Assembly: GCA_963802355.1 (NCBI GenBank)
Contig: CAWDIV010000001.1
Location: 116,104 to 180,103 of the forward strand
Direction: 5' to 3'
DNA length: 64,000 nucleotides
Source of the DNA: SG8-41 sp963802355
GTDB taxonomy: Bacteria; Pseudomonadota; Gammaproteobacteria; Burkholderiales; SG8-41
In this document: one piece after another, positions 48,225 through 56,085 of the stretch
Numbering within the stretch: position 1 is the stretch's first letter
How the letters are laid out: each line of letters starts with the position of its first letter
Program-made: the position numbers and the translations under genes
The notes under the pieces: model-generated
The model's input: the letters and a program-made list of their open reading frames with translations, nothing else
Databases searched by the model: none
What the model was told of the DNA's origin: nothing

Positions 48225-49190
48225 TAGTTGAGCTTGATGCCCCCGTCCTTGATCGCCTTGCCGATCTTCGCGACTTCGGCGCGGACGAACTTGTCGAACT
48301 GCTCGGGCGTGGACGGCTTGGTCACCGAGCCGCGGAGCACCACGCGCTCCTTGATCTCGGGAAGGCCGAGCACGCGCCCCATTTCCCTTCGAAAGCTGAT
48401 CGACGATGGCGCGCGGAGTCTTCGCCGGCGCGAACAGCCCGTACCACTGGTCCCATTCGAAGCCCGGAATCACCGACTCCGCGACCGTGGGCACATCCGG
48501 CAGCAGGGGCGTGCGCGCCAGCGTGGTAACCGCGAGCGCCGCGAGCCGTTTTTCCTTCACGAATGCCAGCGTGCTGCCGATCGGCGAGAAGGAATAGTGG
48601 ACGCGGCCGGTCATCGTGTCGGCGAGCAGGTCGGGCGTGCCCTTATAGGGGATCGGCGAGACATCGATCCGCAACGCGGTCCGGAACATTTCCCCGGTGA
48701 TATGCGTGCCGCTGCCGGGCCCGGCGTGGCCGGCATTGAGATATCCCGGCTTATGCCGGGCAAGCGCGACGAGCTCCTTGATCGATCTCAGCCCCTGCGA
48801 CGGCGAGATGACGAGGACGTTCGGCGCACTCGTCACCTGCGAGACCGGGGCGAAGTCGCGCAGCGGATCGTACGGCAGCCCGGGATAGAGCGCCGAGCTC
48901 GCCGCATGCGCGACCGAGTTCACGAACAGCGTGTAGCCGTCCGCAGGCGCCGCCGCGACGATGGCGCCTGCGACGGTGCCACCGGCGCCCGAGCGGTTGT
49001 CGATCACGATCTTCTGGCCCAGGCGCTCGGAAAGCTCCACGCAGACGACGCGCGCGATGACATCGACCTCGCTGCCAGGCGTAAACCCGATGAGCATGCG
49101 TATCGGCTTGGTGGGGTACTGCGCCGGCGCGGCGAGCGCCGTGCCCGAAACCATCAATGTGACCATGACCGCGGTGGTGATTCGGCTCAT
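48224..49190 (-). pseudogene. Bug/TctC solute receptor with a 3-prime frameshift (Bug 13)
   Basis: Start ATG 49190 after GGGGAGGAGATGC. Signal peptide RITTAVMVTLMVSGTALAAP, then AQYPTKPIRMLIGFTPGSEV. Core is normal to QWYGLFAPAKTPRAIVDQLS. Then one extra A at about 48387 shifts the frame. In the shifted frame EMGRVLGLPEIKERVVLRGS and FVRAEVAKIGKAIKDGGIKL follow to TAG 48226-48224. Without the extra base the protein is about 322 residues. The A-run (CGAAGGGAAATGG) is a plausible sequencing error site. Confidence 0.8.
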
Positions 49191-49260
49191 TGCATCTCCT
49201 CCCCGGGGAAAATCGAGGTCAGTGTAAGATATTCGAGCTTGGCAGCGCAAAGGAGGCGAC

Positions 49261-50265
49261 ATGCCGCTCCTGCAACGAGTCGGATTGTCCGCAGCCATGA
49301 CGATGAAATCCGCCGCGTTCGTCGTCGCGCTCGCGCTTTCGCCGTCCACGGGGCCCGCGCACGCGCAGGCCTACCCCAGCAAGCCGGTGCGCCTGCTCGT
49401 CGGGCCGGCTGCGGGCGGACCGACCGACGCGCTGGTGCGCGTGGTCGCCGCGAAGGTAAGCGAGACGTGGGGTCAGCAGATCGTCGTGGAAAACCGGCCC
49501 GGCGCCGGAAACACGATCGCCCCCACGATCGCGGCGAAGGCGCCTGCGGACGGCTACACGCTCACGCAGTGCGGAATCTCGGACTCGATCGCTCCCGCCC
49601 TGTACCAGAAGCTCGGCTACGATCTGCTGCGGGATTTCGCGCCCATCTCGCTCCTCGGCACGACGCCGAACATCCTCGTCGTGCACCCCGCGGTCCCGGC
49701 AAAGTCGGTGCAGGAATTCATCGCGCACGCCAGGACGAATCCCGGCAAGGTGGACTACGGCTCCACGGGTGTAGGCATCTCGACGCACCTGTCGATGGAG
49801 CTGTTCAAGTCGATGACCGGGATCAACCTCGTGCATGTCCCCTACAAGGGCGCGACCCTGCTTTACCCCGACCTGATCGCCGGCCGGGTGTCGGTTTCTT
49901 TCGGCAACCTGCCAGGCCATGTCGACAACGTGCGGCTCGGGAGGGTTCGGGCGTTGGGGGTTTCGACGCTGAAGCGCAGCCAGCGGATGCCCGAGGTGCC
50001 GACCATTGCCGAGTCCGGCGTGCCAGGATTCGATGTCACCGTCTGGTACGGCTTGTGCACGCCGGCAGGCGCGCCCAAGCCGATACTCGCGAAGCTCAAC
50101 GTGGACGTGGTCAAGGCATTGAGCATGCCCGAGCTGCAGCGGCGAATCGAACACCTGGGTGTCGATCCCGCATCTTCGACGCCGGAACACTTCACCGCTT
50201 TCATCAAATCCGAGACCGCAAGGTGGGCGAAAGTGGTGAAAGATGCAGGCATACCACCGCAATAG
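49261..50265 (+). CDS. Bug/TctC solute receptor (Bug 14)
   Basis: 334 residues, divergent from Bug 13. AAAGGAGGCGAC precedes ATG 49261. Signal peptide MKSAAFVVALALSPSTGPAH ends AQ, then AYPSKPVRLLVGPAAGGPTD. Core: QQIVVENRPGAGNTIAPTIA, LVHVPYKGATLLYPDLIAGR, GRVRALGVSTLKRSQRMPEV and DVTVWYGLCTPAGAPKPILA. It begins MPLLQRVGLS, almost the start of the next gene, so the two arose by tandem duplication at least at their 5-prime ends. Confidence 0.88.
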   Translation: MPLLQRVGLSAAMTMKSAAFVVALALSPSTGPAHAQAYPSKPVRLLVGPAAGGPTDALVRVVAAKVSETWGQQIVVENRPGAGNTIAPTIAAKAPADGYTLTQCGISDSIAPALYQKLGYDLLRDFAPISLLGTTPNILVVHPAVPAKSVQEFIAHARTNPGKVDYGSTGVGISTHLSMELFKSMTGINLVHVPYKGATLLYPDLIAGRVSVSFGNLPGHVDNVRLGRVRALGVSTLKRSQRMPEVPTIAESGVPGFDVTVWYGLCTPAGAPKPILAKLNVDVVKALSMPELQRRIEHLGVDPASSTPEHFTAFIKSETARWAKVVKDAGIPPQ

Positions 50266-50278
50266 CAGAGGAGACTCC

Positions 50279-51262
50279 ATGGCGATCTTGCAACGAGTCG
50301 GATTGACCACGGTATTGGGGATCGGCCTCGCCCTCGCGGCGGCCGCGGGTCTCACCCACGCGCAGCAGAAGAATTTCCCGAACAAGCCCGTGCGCTGGGT
50401 CACAGTGGGCGCCGGCTCGCAGAACGACCTCGTCGCGCGCATCATCAGCCCGAAACTGGGCGAGCTCTGGGGCCAGCCCATCGTCATCGAGAACCGTACC
50501 GGGGCGGGCGGAGCGTTCGCCGCGGCCACGGTCGCCAAGGCCGTGCCGGACGGCTACACGCTGCTAATGCTGTCGAATCAGTTCGCCATCGGCGCCGCGG
50601 TGCACAAGAATCTGCCCTACGACGCGATCCGGGACTTCAACGCCGTCACCCAGATCGGGTTCAGCACCTCCGCGCTGGTCGTGGCGCCGTCGCTCGGGGT
50701 CAAGTCGATCAAGGAGCTCGTCGCGCTCGCGCACGCGAAGTCCGGCCAGATCTTCTTCGCAACCTCGGGCGCCGGCAGCGGCGTGCACATGAATTGCGAG
50801 CGCTTCAAGCTTGCCGCCGGCATCAAGGCCGTGCACGTCGCGTTCAAGAGCTCCGCGGAAGCGGTGATTGAAGTCGTGACCGGCCGCGTCCAGTTCTCCG
50901 TTCTGCCCCTGGGCCCGGCGCTGCCGTTCATCAAGGACGGGCGGTTGCTGGCGCTCGGAGTGGCCAACCCGCAGCGCTCGCCGCTCCTGCCGGACGTGCC
51001 GGCGATCGCGGAGGTGCTGCCTGACTACCAGAGGGACGGATCGTACGGGCTGCTGGCCCCGGCCGGCACGCCGCGCGCTATCCTCAACCAGATCAGCAAG
51101 GACGTCGCACGTGTGCTCGAGTTCCCCGAGGTCAAGGAACGGCTGAATGCCATGGGCTTCGTCCCCGCGCCGACCACGCCGGAGGAGTTCGATCGCGCCG
51201 TGCGCGCCGACATCGCAACCTTCACCCGGGTAGCCAAGCTCGCCGGCATGATCGCCAAGTAA
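50279..51262 (+). CDS. Bug/TctC solute receptor (Bug 15)
   Basis: 327 residues from ATG 50279 (GAGGAGACTCC upstream). Signal peptide ILQRVGLTTVLGIGLALAAA, then AGLTHAQQKNFPNKPVRWVT. The first strand (VRWVTVGAGSQNDLVARIIS) has GAGSQND where others have PGGxxD. Core: QPIVIENRTGAGGAFAAATV, AVHVAFKSSAEAVIEVVTGR and GRLLALGVANPQRSPLLPDV. It starts 13 bp after Bug 14; a strong hairpin begins at its stop codon. Confidence 0.86.
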   Translation: MAILQRVGLTTVLGIGLALAAAAGLTHAQQKNFPNKPVRWVTVGAGSQNDLVARIISPKLGELWGQPIVIENRTGAGGAFAAATVAKAVPDGYTLLMLSNQFAIGAAVHKNLPYDAIRDFNAVTQIGFSTSALVVAPSLGVKSIKELVALAHAKSGQIFFATSGAGSGVHMNCERFKLAAGIKAVHVAFKSSAEAVIEVVTGRVQFSVLPLGPALPFIKDGRLLALGVANPQRSPLLPDVPAIAEVLPDYQRDGSYGLLAPAGTPRAILNQISKDVARVLEFPEVKERLNAMGFVPAPTTPEEFDRAVRADIATFTRVAKLAGMIAK

Positions 51263-51302
51263 AGGTGTCAGGAACCCTTTGGTTCAAGGTTCCTGACACC
51301 TT
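51262..51302 (+). terminator. hairpin AAGGTGTCAGGAACC / GGTTCCTGACACCTT
   Basis: Perfect 15-bp arms (51262-51276 and 51288-51302) and an 11-base loop, starting in the stop codon of Bug 15 and followed by TATTTC. A decayed copy is at 1901-1942. Position favours a terminator; the recurrence shows it is also a mobile or dispersed repeat. Confidence 0.65.
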
Positions 51303-51359
51303 ATTTCTCGCCGACGCGATGCTGTAAAGTCAGGCTATCCACATCAGGGGGAGGGAATC

Positions 51360-52574
51360 GTGTTCGATATTCGTCTTAACGAGCAGCAGCTGGCGTTTCA
51401 GCAACTGGCGCGGGAGTTCGCCCGAGAAGGAGATCAAGCCCGTTGCGCTGGAACTCGAGAGCAAGCCGAAGTGGGAAGACCGCATTCCCTGGGATGACGC
51501 TGAAAAAAGGCTCGCAGCTCGGTTTCCGGACCTTCGTGCTGCAGGAAGAGAACGGCGGCGCCGGCGCCTCCGATCACCTCACCGCCTGCCTGGTCGCCGA
51601 GGAGCTGGCCGCCGCCGACATCGGCACGGCCTATTACTTCATGCTGACGGCGCGGCGGGCGCGCGACTGGTTCGAGCTGCGCATGACGAAGGAGCAGCGG
51701 GACTATTTCCTGCCGAAGTTTCTGAACGACGACTTCTATTTCACGACGGTCGCCATCCACGAGCCCGACACGGATCTGGGCTTCGACTACTACACCGAGA
51801 CCCCCGAGAACGCCAGCTTCAAGACGCGCGCGGTCGAGCAGCCCGACGGCTCCTGGGTGATCAACGGCGCCAAGAACTTTCAGACCGTCGGCTATCTCGC
51901 CAAGCTGATCGTCACCATGGCGCAGACCAAGGACGGGCCGCGGGCGTTTCTCGTCGAGGGTGACTCGCCCGGTCTCGTGCGCCATCCGATGTCCAAGATC
52001 GGCCGGCGCATCGGCGACAACGCGGAAATTTTCTTCGACAACGTGCGCGTGCCGAAGGGCCGCATCCTGGCGCCGCCGCCGGCCGGCCGCACCGACATGG
52101 GCACCCACGTCACTATCGCCGTCGCTCACGCTCGGTCTCGGGCGCGCGGCGCTGGAGGAAACGATCAAGTACACGCAGGAGCGCGTCTCCGGCGGCAAGC
52201 CCATCGTCAAGCACCAGGCCGTCGGCCTCTTCCTCGCCGACATGGCGACGAACCTCGAGGCGGCGCGCCGGCTCATCTACACGGCGGCGTGGGCGAAGGA
52301 CCATCCCGAAGCGTTCGCGGACGGCAGCACCGCGTGGCAGCCCTACGAGCTGATGGCGCTGGCCTTCACCGGCACGGCCGTGCAGCGGCTGACCGAGCAG
52401 GGCATGGAGCTCTTCGGCGGCATGGGCGTCGTCGCCGGCATGCCGATCGAAAAGTACGTGCGCGACGCGCTGATCCAGAAGCACATCTCGTTCCCGTTCC
52501 CGACGCGGTTCAAGATCGCGGAAGAGCTGACGGGCTACAAGCGGAAGGTCGCGCCGCACATCGGGAGGAACTGA
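51360..52574 (+). pseudogene. acyl-CoA dehydrogenase, three frameshifts
   Basis: Read across frames from GTG 51360: FDIRLNEQQLAFQQLAREFA, shift, KEIKPVALELESKPKWEDRI PWDDAEK, shift, LGFRTFVLQEENGGAGASDH and DGSWVINGAKNFQTVGYLAK, shift near 52118, LGLGRAALEETIKYTQERVS and MELFGGMGVVAGMPIEKYVR. Together about 400 residues with the normal ACAD order (helical start, FAD-binding sheet, helical end). Shifts lie near 51423, 51490 (an A-run) and 52118. Either decayed or poorly polished sequence. Confidence 0.82.
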
Positions 52575-52576
52575 CG

Positions 52577-53035
52577 TTAAGTCGCCCGCAGACGCTTCAC
52601 GTAAAAGTGCCGGCTCGCGCCTCGCGGCGAGCCGGATATCGTGCCGAAACGCCGGTAGCCGTGCTTTTCGTAGAAACGCGGCGCCTGGAAGGAGTACGTA
52701 TTCACGTGAATCAGGCGGCTGCCGCGCCGCCGCGCGCGGCGCTCCGCCTCCTGGATGAGCCGGCTGCCGAGCCCTGCCCGGCGCGCCCGCGCCGCGAGCC
52801 AGAACACCTCGATGTACGTCTCGCGCCAGTACAACAGCAGGATCAGCCCGCCCAGCAGTCGTCGCCTGTCGTCGCGCGCGCTCAATACCGTGCGCTTGGC
52901 CTTGAGCGGCCCCGCCTGCTGGCGGTTGAAGTTCACGATCCCCCTCCACAACGCGCGCGAGACCGCGGACGCGTTCGAGCGCTCGACTGCGATTCGCGCG
53001 GGCGGCTGGCGCGTTTGTTTGCGAGTCTTGCTCAC
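52577..53035 (-). CDS. GNAT-family N-acetyltransferase
   Basis: 152 residues. LGGLILLLYWRETYIEVFWL, the CoA loop ARRAGLGSRLIQEAERRARR and HVNTYSFQAPRFYEKHGYRR FG are clear GNAT strands and helices. The first 55 residues are basic and longer than usual; a later start inside them is possible. It converges on the acyl-CoA dehydrogenase remnant, two bases apart. Acceptor unknown. Confidence 0.75.
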   Translation of the reverse strand: MSKTRKQTRQPPARIAVERSNASAVSRALWRGIVNFNRQQAGPLKAKRTVLSARDDRRRLLGGLILLLYWRETYIEVFWLAARARRAGLGSRLIQEAERRARRRGSRLIHVNTYSFQAPRFYEKHGYRRFGTISGSPRGASRHFYVKRLRAT

Positions 53036-53130
53036 TTACGTTTCAGCGGAGCCAGCCATGCGTATTCGCGCATGGACTCTGCTTGGAAAGCTTAAAGTTT
53101 GCTGACGGCGCGCGGTTAGATGGCTCAATG

Positions 53131-53331
53131 ACCGCGGACCGCATCTTGAAGCAGTGAAGCAAATTGTTGGGCCTGTGTCACGGAGAGGGTAATCGGCATC
53201 ATCTGGTAACTCGCAAAGCTCTTCGCTGTGAGTTCCACTCCGATCAGCTTCTCCGCTGGCTCACGACGTAAGACATGTACTCTCAGCGCGACGCCGACCG
53301 GTTCCTGCCCACCTGGAGTTATGCCGCAATC
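53131..53331 (-). other. open frame continuing past the stop of the next minus-strand gene
   Basis: In the same frame as the gene ending at 53332 the minus strand reads DCGITPGGQEPVGVALRVHV, LRREPAEKLIGVELTAKSFA and LSVTQAQQFASLLQDAVRGH, then TGA at 53133-53131. It looks protein-like, so it may be the tail of a gene split by a TGA, or a separate short gene without a clear start. Confidence 0.3.
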
Positions 53332-53649
53332 TCACCGTTGAACCTCCTGTTTCACGGGAAGATCAAGATTGACGGCACAGCTCAGTTTGATGACATCCTG
53401 TTCGGGCCCACTTTCCGAATGGCTGCCCGTGCTTTTCAACTTGAATCGCCCATCACGGAAGCTTATATCCGAGAAATATCGCTTTAGCTCTTCCGGTTTC
53501 CACGCGATGGTTTTCGCCACCGTGGATCCAGGAATCACATAACTCAGGTTCACCTGCCAAACTCTGTTTTCCTTATCCAGGAAGAGCACGCGTGCTGCAT
53601 AACTGTTTCGCCTCATTTGCTTGGCGTCATTGTTTATAACATCGACCAA
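53332..53649 (-). CDS. small protein of unknown function
   Basis: 105 residues from a GTG (VDVINNDAKQMRRNSYAARV). YAARVLFLDKENRVWQVNLS then YVIPGSTVAKTIAWKPEELK RYFSD is a plausible beta-rich domain. No signal peptide or motif recognised. It lies directly after the cassette-like unit at 53690-53957 on the same strand, and its start is within the presumed attC of that unit, so it may be a further cassette. Confidence 0.42.
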   Translation of the reverse strand: MVDVINNDAKQMRRNSYAARVLFLDKENRVWQVNLSYVIPGSTVAKTIAWKPEELKRYFSDISFRDGRFKLKSTGSHSESGPEQDVIKLSCAVNLDLPVKQEVQR

Positions 53650-53689
53650 ACTGGCCTCGGTAAACGGTTTTGTAAAGAAAACGGCCGGG

Positions 53690-53696
53690 GTTAGGC
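53690..53696 (-). other. inverse core site GCCTAAC (minus strand) of a cassette-like unit
   Basis: On the minus strand GCCTAAC is the exact complement of the core GTTAGGC at 53957-53951, with the 62-residue membrane gene in between. After it CGGCCGTTTTC-TTTAC-AAAACCG can fold as an attC arm, but no matching GTTRRRY was found within 140 bases, so the right half may be lost. Confidence 0.5.
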
Positions 53697-53703
53697 CGAT
53701 CGT

Positions 53704-53892
53704 TTACCTGCGCGCTTCGACCCATACCATCACCGCGAGGCCTGCCGCCACTAGACAGGCGATCGCACTCGCCCAGACGGGAATACTCACTCCGTTCAGA
53801 GTTACTTCCCAGCGCATAATGAATCGCAGCAATTGCAGCAAGGCAATCAGTAGCAAGAGTACAACTGCAATGATGGTGAAGGGCTTCCTCAC
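53704..53892 (-). CDS. small membrane protein in a cassette-like unit
   Basis: 62 residues from GTG 53892 (VRKPFTIIAVVLLLLIALLQ then LLRFIMRWEVTLNGVSIPVW). Two membrane helices with a short polar hairpin loop; the end ASAIACLVAAGLAVMVWVEA RR is the second helix. Similar two-helix proteins with this loop occur in betaproteobacteria (from memory), function unknown. The longer version from 54018 reads through the leader and core site and is rejected. The stop is 8 bases before the inverse core GCCTAAC. Confidence 0.6.
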   Translation of the reverse strand: MRKPFTIIAVVLLLLIALLQLLRFIMRWEVTLNGVSIPVWASAIACLVAAGLAVMVWVEARR

Positions 53893-53950
53893 TCGCGGGA
53901 TCTCCGTCAGCTGCGCCCTCCTGTCAACGGCTGCGCCATATGCCCCGAGC

Positions 53951-54045
53951 GGCCTAACGTGTAATGGTTCGACGAAATTCGATTCATCACGGTAAGCCTT
54001 CCTCCAGCTCCACGTCAACGCGTCATTGAATCAACCCGTTATTGA
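53951..54045 (-). other. attI/attC-like leader of a gene cassette, copy B
   Basis: On the minus strand it ends in GTTAGGC (53957-53951). It shares with 18841-18941: TGATTCAA, CGCGTTGACG, a 16-base variable spacer, CTTACCGTGATGAATCG, ATTTCGT and AACCATTA before the core. Upstream, TTCAATAACGGGTTGA and TTCAATGACGCGTTGA are tandem direct repeats, as seen in attI sites. Confidence 0.62.
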
Positions 54046-54141
54046 AGCAATGACCTGTGCATCAGCCCGCATGCTCCGGTCGCAGTTCGTAGTGACGGCA
54101 ATCGAACAATCGCATGCCGTTCTACGCGCGACACATGCGGG

Positions 54142-55134
54142 CTAAGGCTTCATAATGAGCTTGCCCATCACCTGACCCGACTCGAACACGCGGTGCGCGC
54201 GCGGCGCTTCCGCCAGCGGAATGCGCTCGTAGATCGGCACTTTGATCGTGCCGTTCCCCAGCAGGCGAATCAGCTCATGCGTGCAACGCGCGCGCAGTTC
54301 GGGCCAGTCGTCCAGCGTGTGCATCGTGAAATACCGGTACGCCGCGCTGCGCCAGGGCGGGCCGGCGATAGCCGCGTCGATGTTGCCGGTGGGCGCACCC
54401 TCGAGGCCACCATAGCGCATCAGCAGGCCGAAGCGGTCCAGGCATTCGAAATATGAAGTCATATTCGCGCCGCCTGCCGGATCGAGTATCAGATCGACGC
54501 CGCGTCCGCCCGTGAGCCGCTTCACCTGATCGACGAGATTGCCGCGCTTGCGGTCGATCGCTTCATCGGCGCCTTGCGCGCGCGCGAAGGCGGCGCGCTC
54601 ATCGGAGCTCACCACGCCGATGACGCGCCTGCCCGCGGCTTTCGCGAGCTGCACCAGCGCCGTGCCCACGCCGCCTGCCGCCGCGACGACCAGCGCCGAG
54701 TCGTATTGATACCCTTTGAGCGCGGAATTGAGCAAATGCCAGGCAACTTGGTAATTGGCGAGCCCTGCCGCCTGGTCGAGATCGATGCCGTCTGGAAGCG
54801 GATAGAGCAGTTCCTCGCGCGCAGCCAGGTACTCGGCGTAGCAGCCGCCGCGCTCGCTGAATTCACGCGCGGTCACCCACACGTTCTGGCCTATGCGGAG
54901 CTTGCTCACGCCGCTGCCTGCTTCCACCACCGTGCCGCTCATCTCAATACCCGGTATCACGGGCAGCGGCGGCATCCACCGATAGGTGCCCTTGCGCACC
55001 AGCGTTTCCGGCATACACACCCCGATGGCATGCGCCTTGACCAGCACTTCGCCGGGACCGGGCCTGGGCGTGGGCAGCTCGACGTACTTCAATACCTCCG
55101 GGCCGCCGGTTTCAGTGATTCGAATCGCTTTCAT
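54142..55134 (-). CDS. zinc-independent MDR oxidoreductase, quinone reductase-like
   Basis: 330 residues. GroES-like N-terminal domain (MKAIRITETGGPEVLKYVEL, GEVLVKAHAIGVCMPETLVR) and Rossmann domain with SALVVAAAGGVGTALVQLAK and the NADPH-side loop IGVVSSDERAAFARAQGADE. The zinc-binding cysteines of alcohol dehydrogenases are absent, which fits the NADPH:quinone reductase/enoyl reductase group. Cytosolic. It stands alone; a link to neighbours is not evident. Confidence 0.85.
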   Translation of the reverse strand: MKAIRITETGGPEVLKYVELPTPRPGPGEVLVKAHAIGVCMPETLVRKGTYRWMPPLPVIPGIEMSGTVVEAGSGVSKLRIGQNVWVTAREFSERGGCYAEYLAAREELLYPLPDGIDLDQAAGLANYQVAWHLLNSALKGYQYDSALVVAAAGGVGTALVQLAKAAGRRVIGVVSSDERAAFARAQGADEAIDRKRGNLVDQVKRLTGGRGVDLILDPAGGANMTSYFECLDRFGLLMRYGGLEGAPTGNIDAAIAGPPWRSAAYRYFTMHTLDDWPELRARCTHELIRLLGNGTIKVPIYERIPLAEAPRAHRVFESGQVMGKLIMKP

Positions 55135-55197
55135 AGTGTGTTCCTCACTCGAATGCCATCGGGGCCGTGAATGAATCGTTTCCGTTACACGCCGAAA

Positions 55198-56085
55198 TCA
55201 GTAGGACGTGGATGTAGTAGTCTCGGACCCACCGCTATCTGACCCAGCAGTATCTGATCCGCCGGACTCCTCAGTACGAGCGGACGCTTCCGTTCCCGAC
55301 CCGGCGGCGGCGCCGGCGAGCGCTCCGAGCGCAGCACCGGCAGCGACTCCAGTTGCGATGCGGCCGGCTTGATCCACGCCTGGCCCGCGCGCCGTTCCTG
55401 TCTCGCCCCAGCCGCCGCTGGCGCCACCGCCGGCAAACTGCCCGCCTCTACCCTGAAAACCATCGCTATCGCTGCGCGAACTCGAGCTGCCGCGATCGTC
55501 TCGGCGCTCGAAGTCACGGTCGTCCTCGCGGTCTTGCCGCACACGCTGCTTGCGGAGCGGCGCCGCCTTCAAGAGCTGAGCGATTATGCTCAACTCGTCG
55601 GCGGGCGGCGCAAGTGCCGGCAGGGAGGTTTCGGACAGTTGCAAGGTTTTCACCGGCTGCTTCCAGAACTGCCACCACGACGGCGCTGCGAGCGGCTCGA
55701 GTTGCAAAACCATATCCTCGCCCGCTTCCACACGCGCGACGGCTGCCTGCAACATCTGGTTGGTCAGGCGCAGTCCGCCTTGCGTGCGCCGCAATCGCCG
55801 GTCGCGTCCGGACGGGCCGCCATACGCGAGCAGAACGAGCCGGCCGAACGACTCGGCGTCGAGCGCGTCACCCGATTCCGGCTCGAACAGCAGAAAGTGG
55901 CTGCCGTATTCGGCTGCCTCCTCGGGTTGCGTCGCCCGATGGAATAACAGCCGATAGCCGCCGAGCGGGGGATGTCCCCAAGGACGCAGGGGATCGCAGC
56001 CGGGATTGCTCCGCGCCGCAGCGATCGGAGGCGTCGCCGATGCCACTGCGGGACCGGTCGCGATGGTCCTCAGCCCTGCGTGCAG
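55198..56085 (-). pseudogene. protein of unknown function, 5-prime end cut by an IS1634-type element
   Basis: About 295 residues remain: PGCDPLRPWGHPPLGGYRLL FHRATQ, then EYGSHFLLFEPESGDALDAE, RTQGGLRLTNQMLQAAVARV and APSWWQFWKQPVKTLQLSET, followed by a long Ser/Gly/Asp-rich tail (GGSDTAGSDSGGSETTTSTS). The N-terminus runs directly into the transposase end near 56085, so the start codon is lost. From memory similar proteins are found in Burkholderiales without known function. Confidence 0.6.

Noticed and set aside
48228..50306. A 692-residue open frame on the plus strand covering parts of two Bug genes on both strands
   Set aside because: It is the antisense or out-of-frame reading of Bug 13 and Bug 14; composition is Arg/His/Gly-rich with no domain, as expected in high-GC coding DNA.
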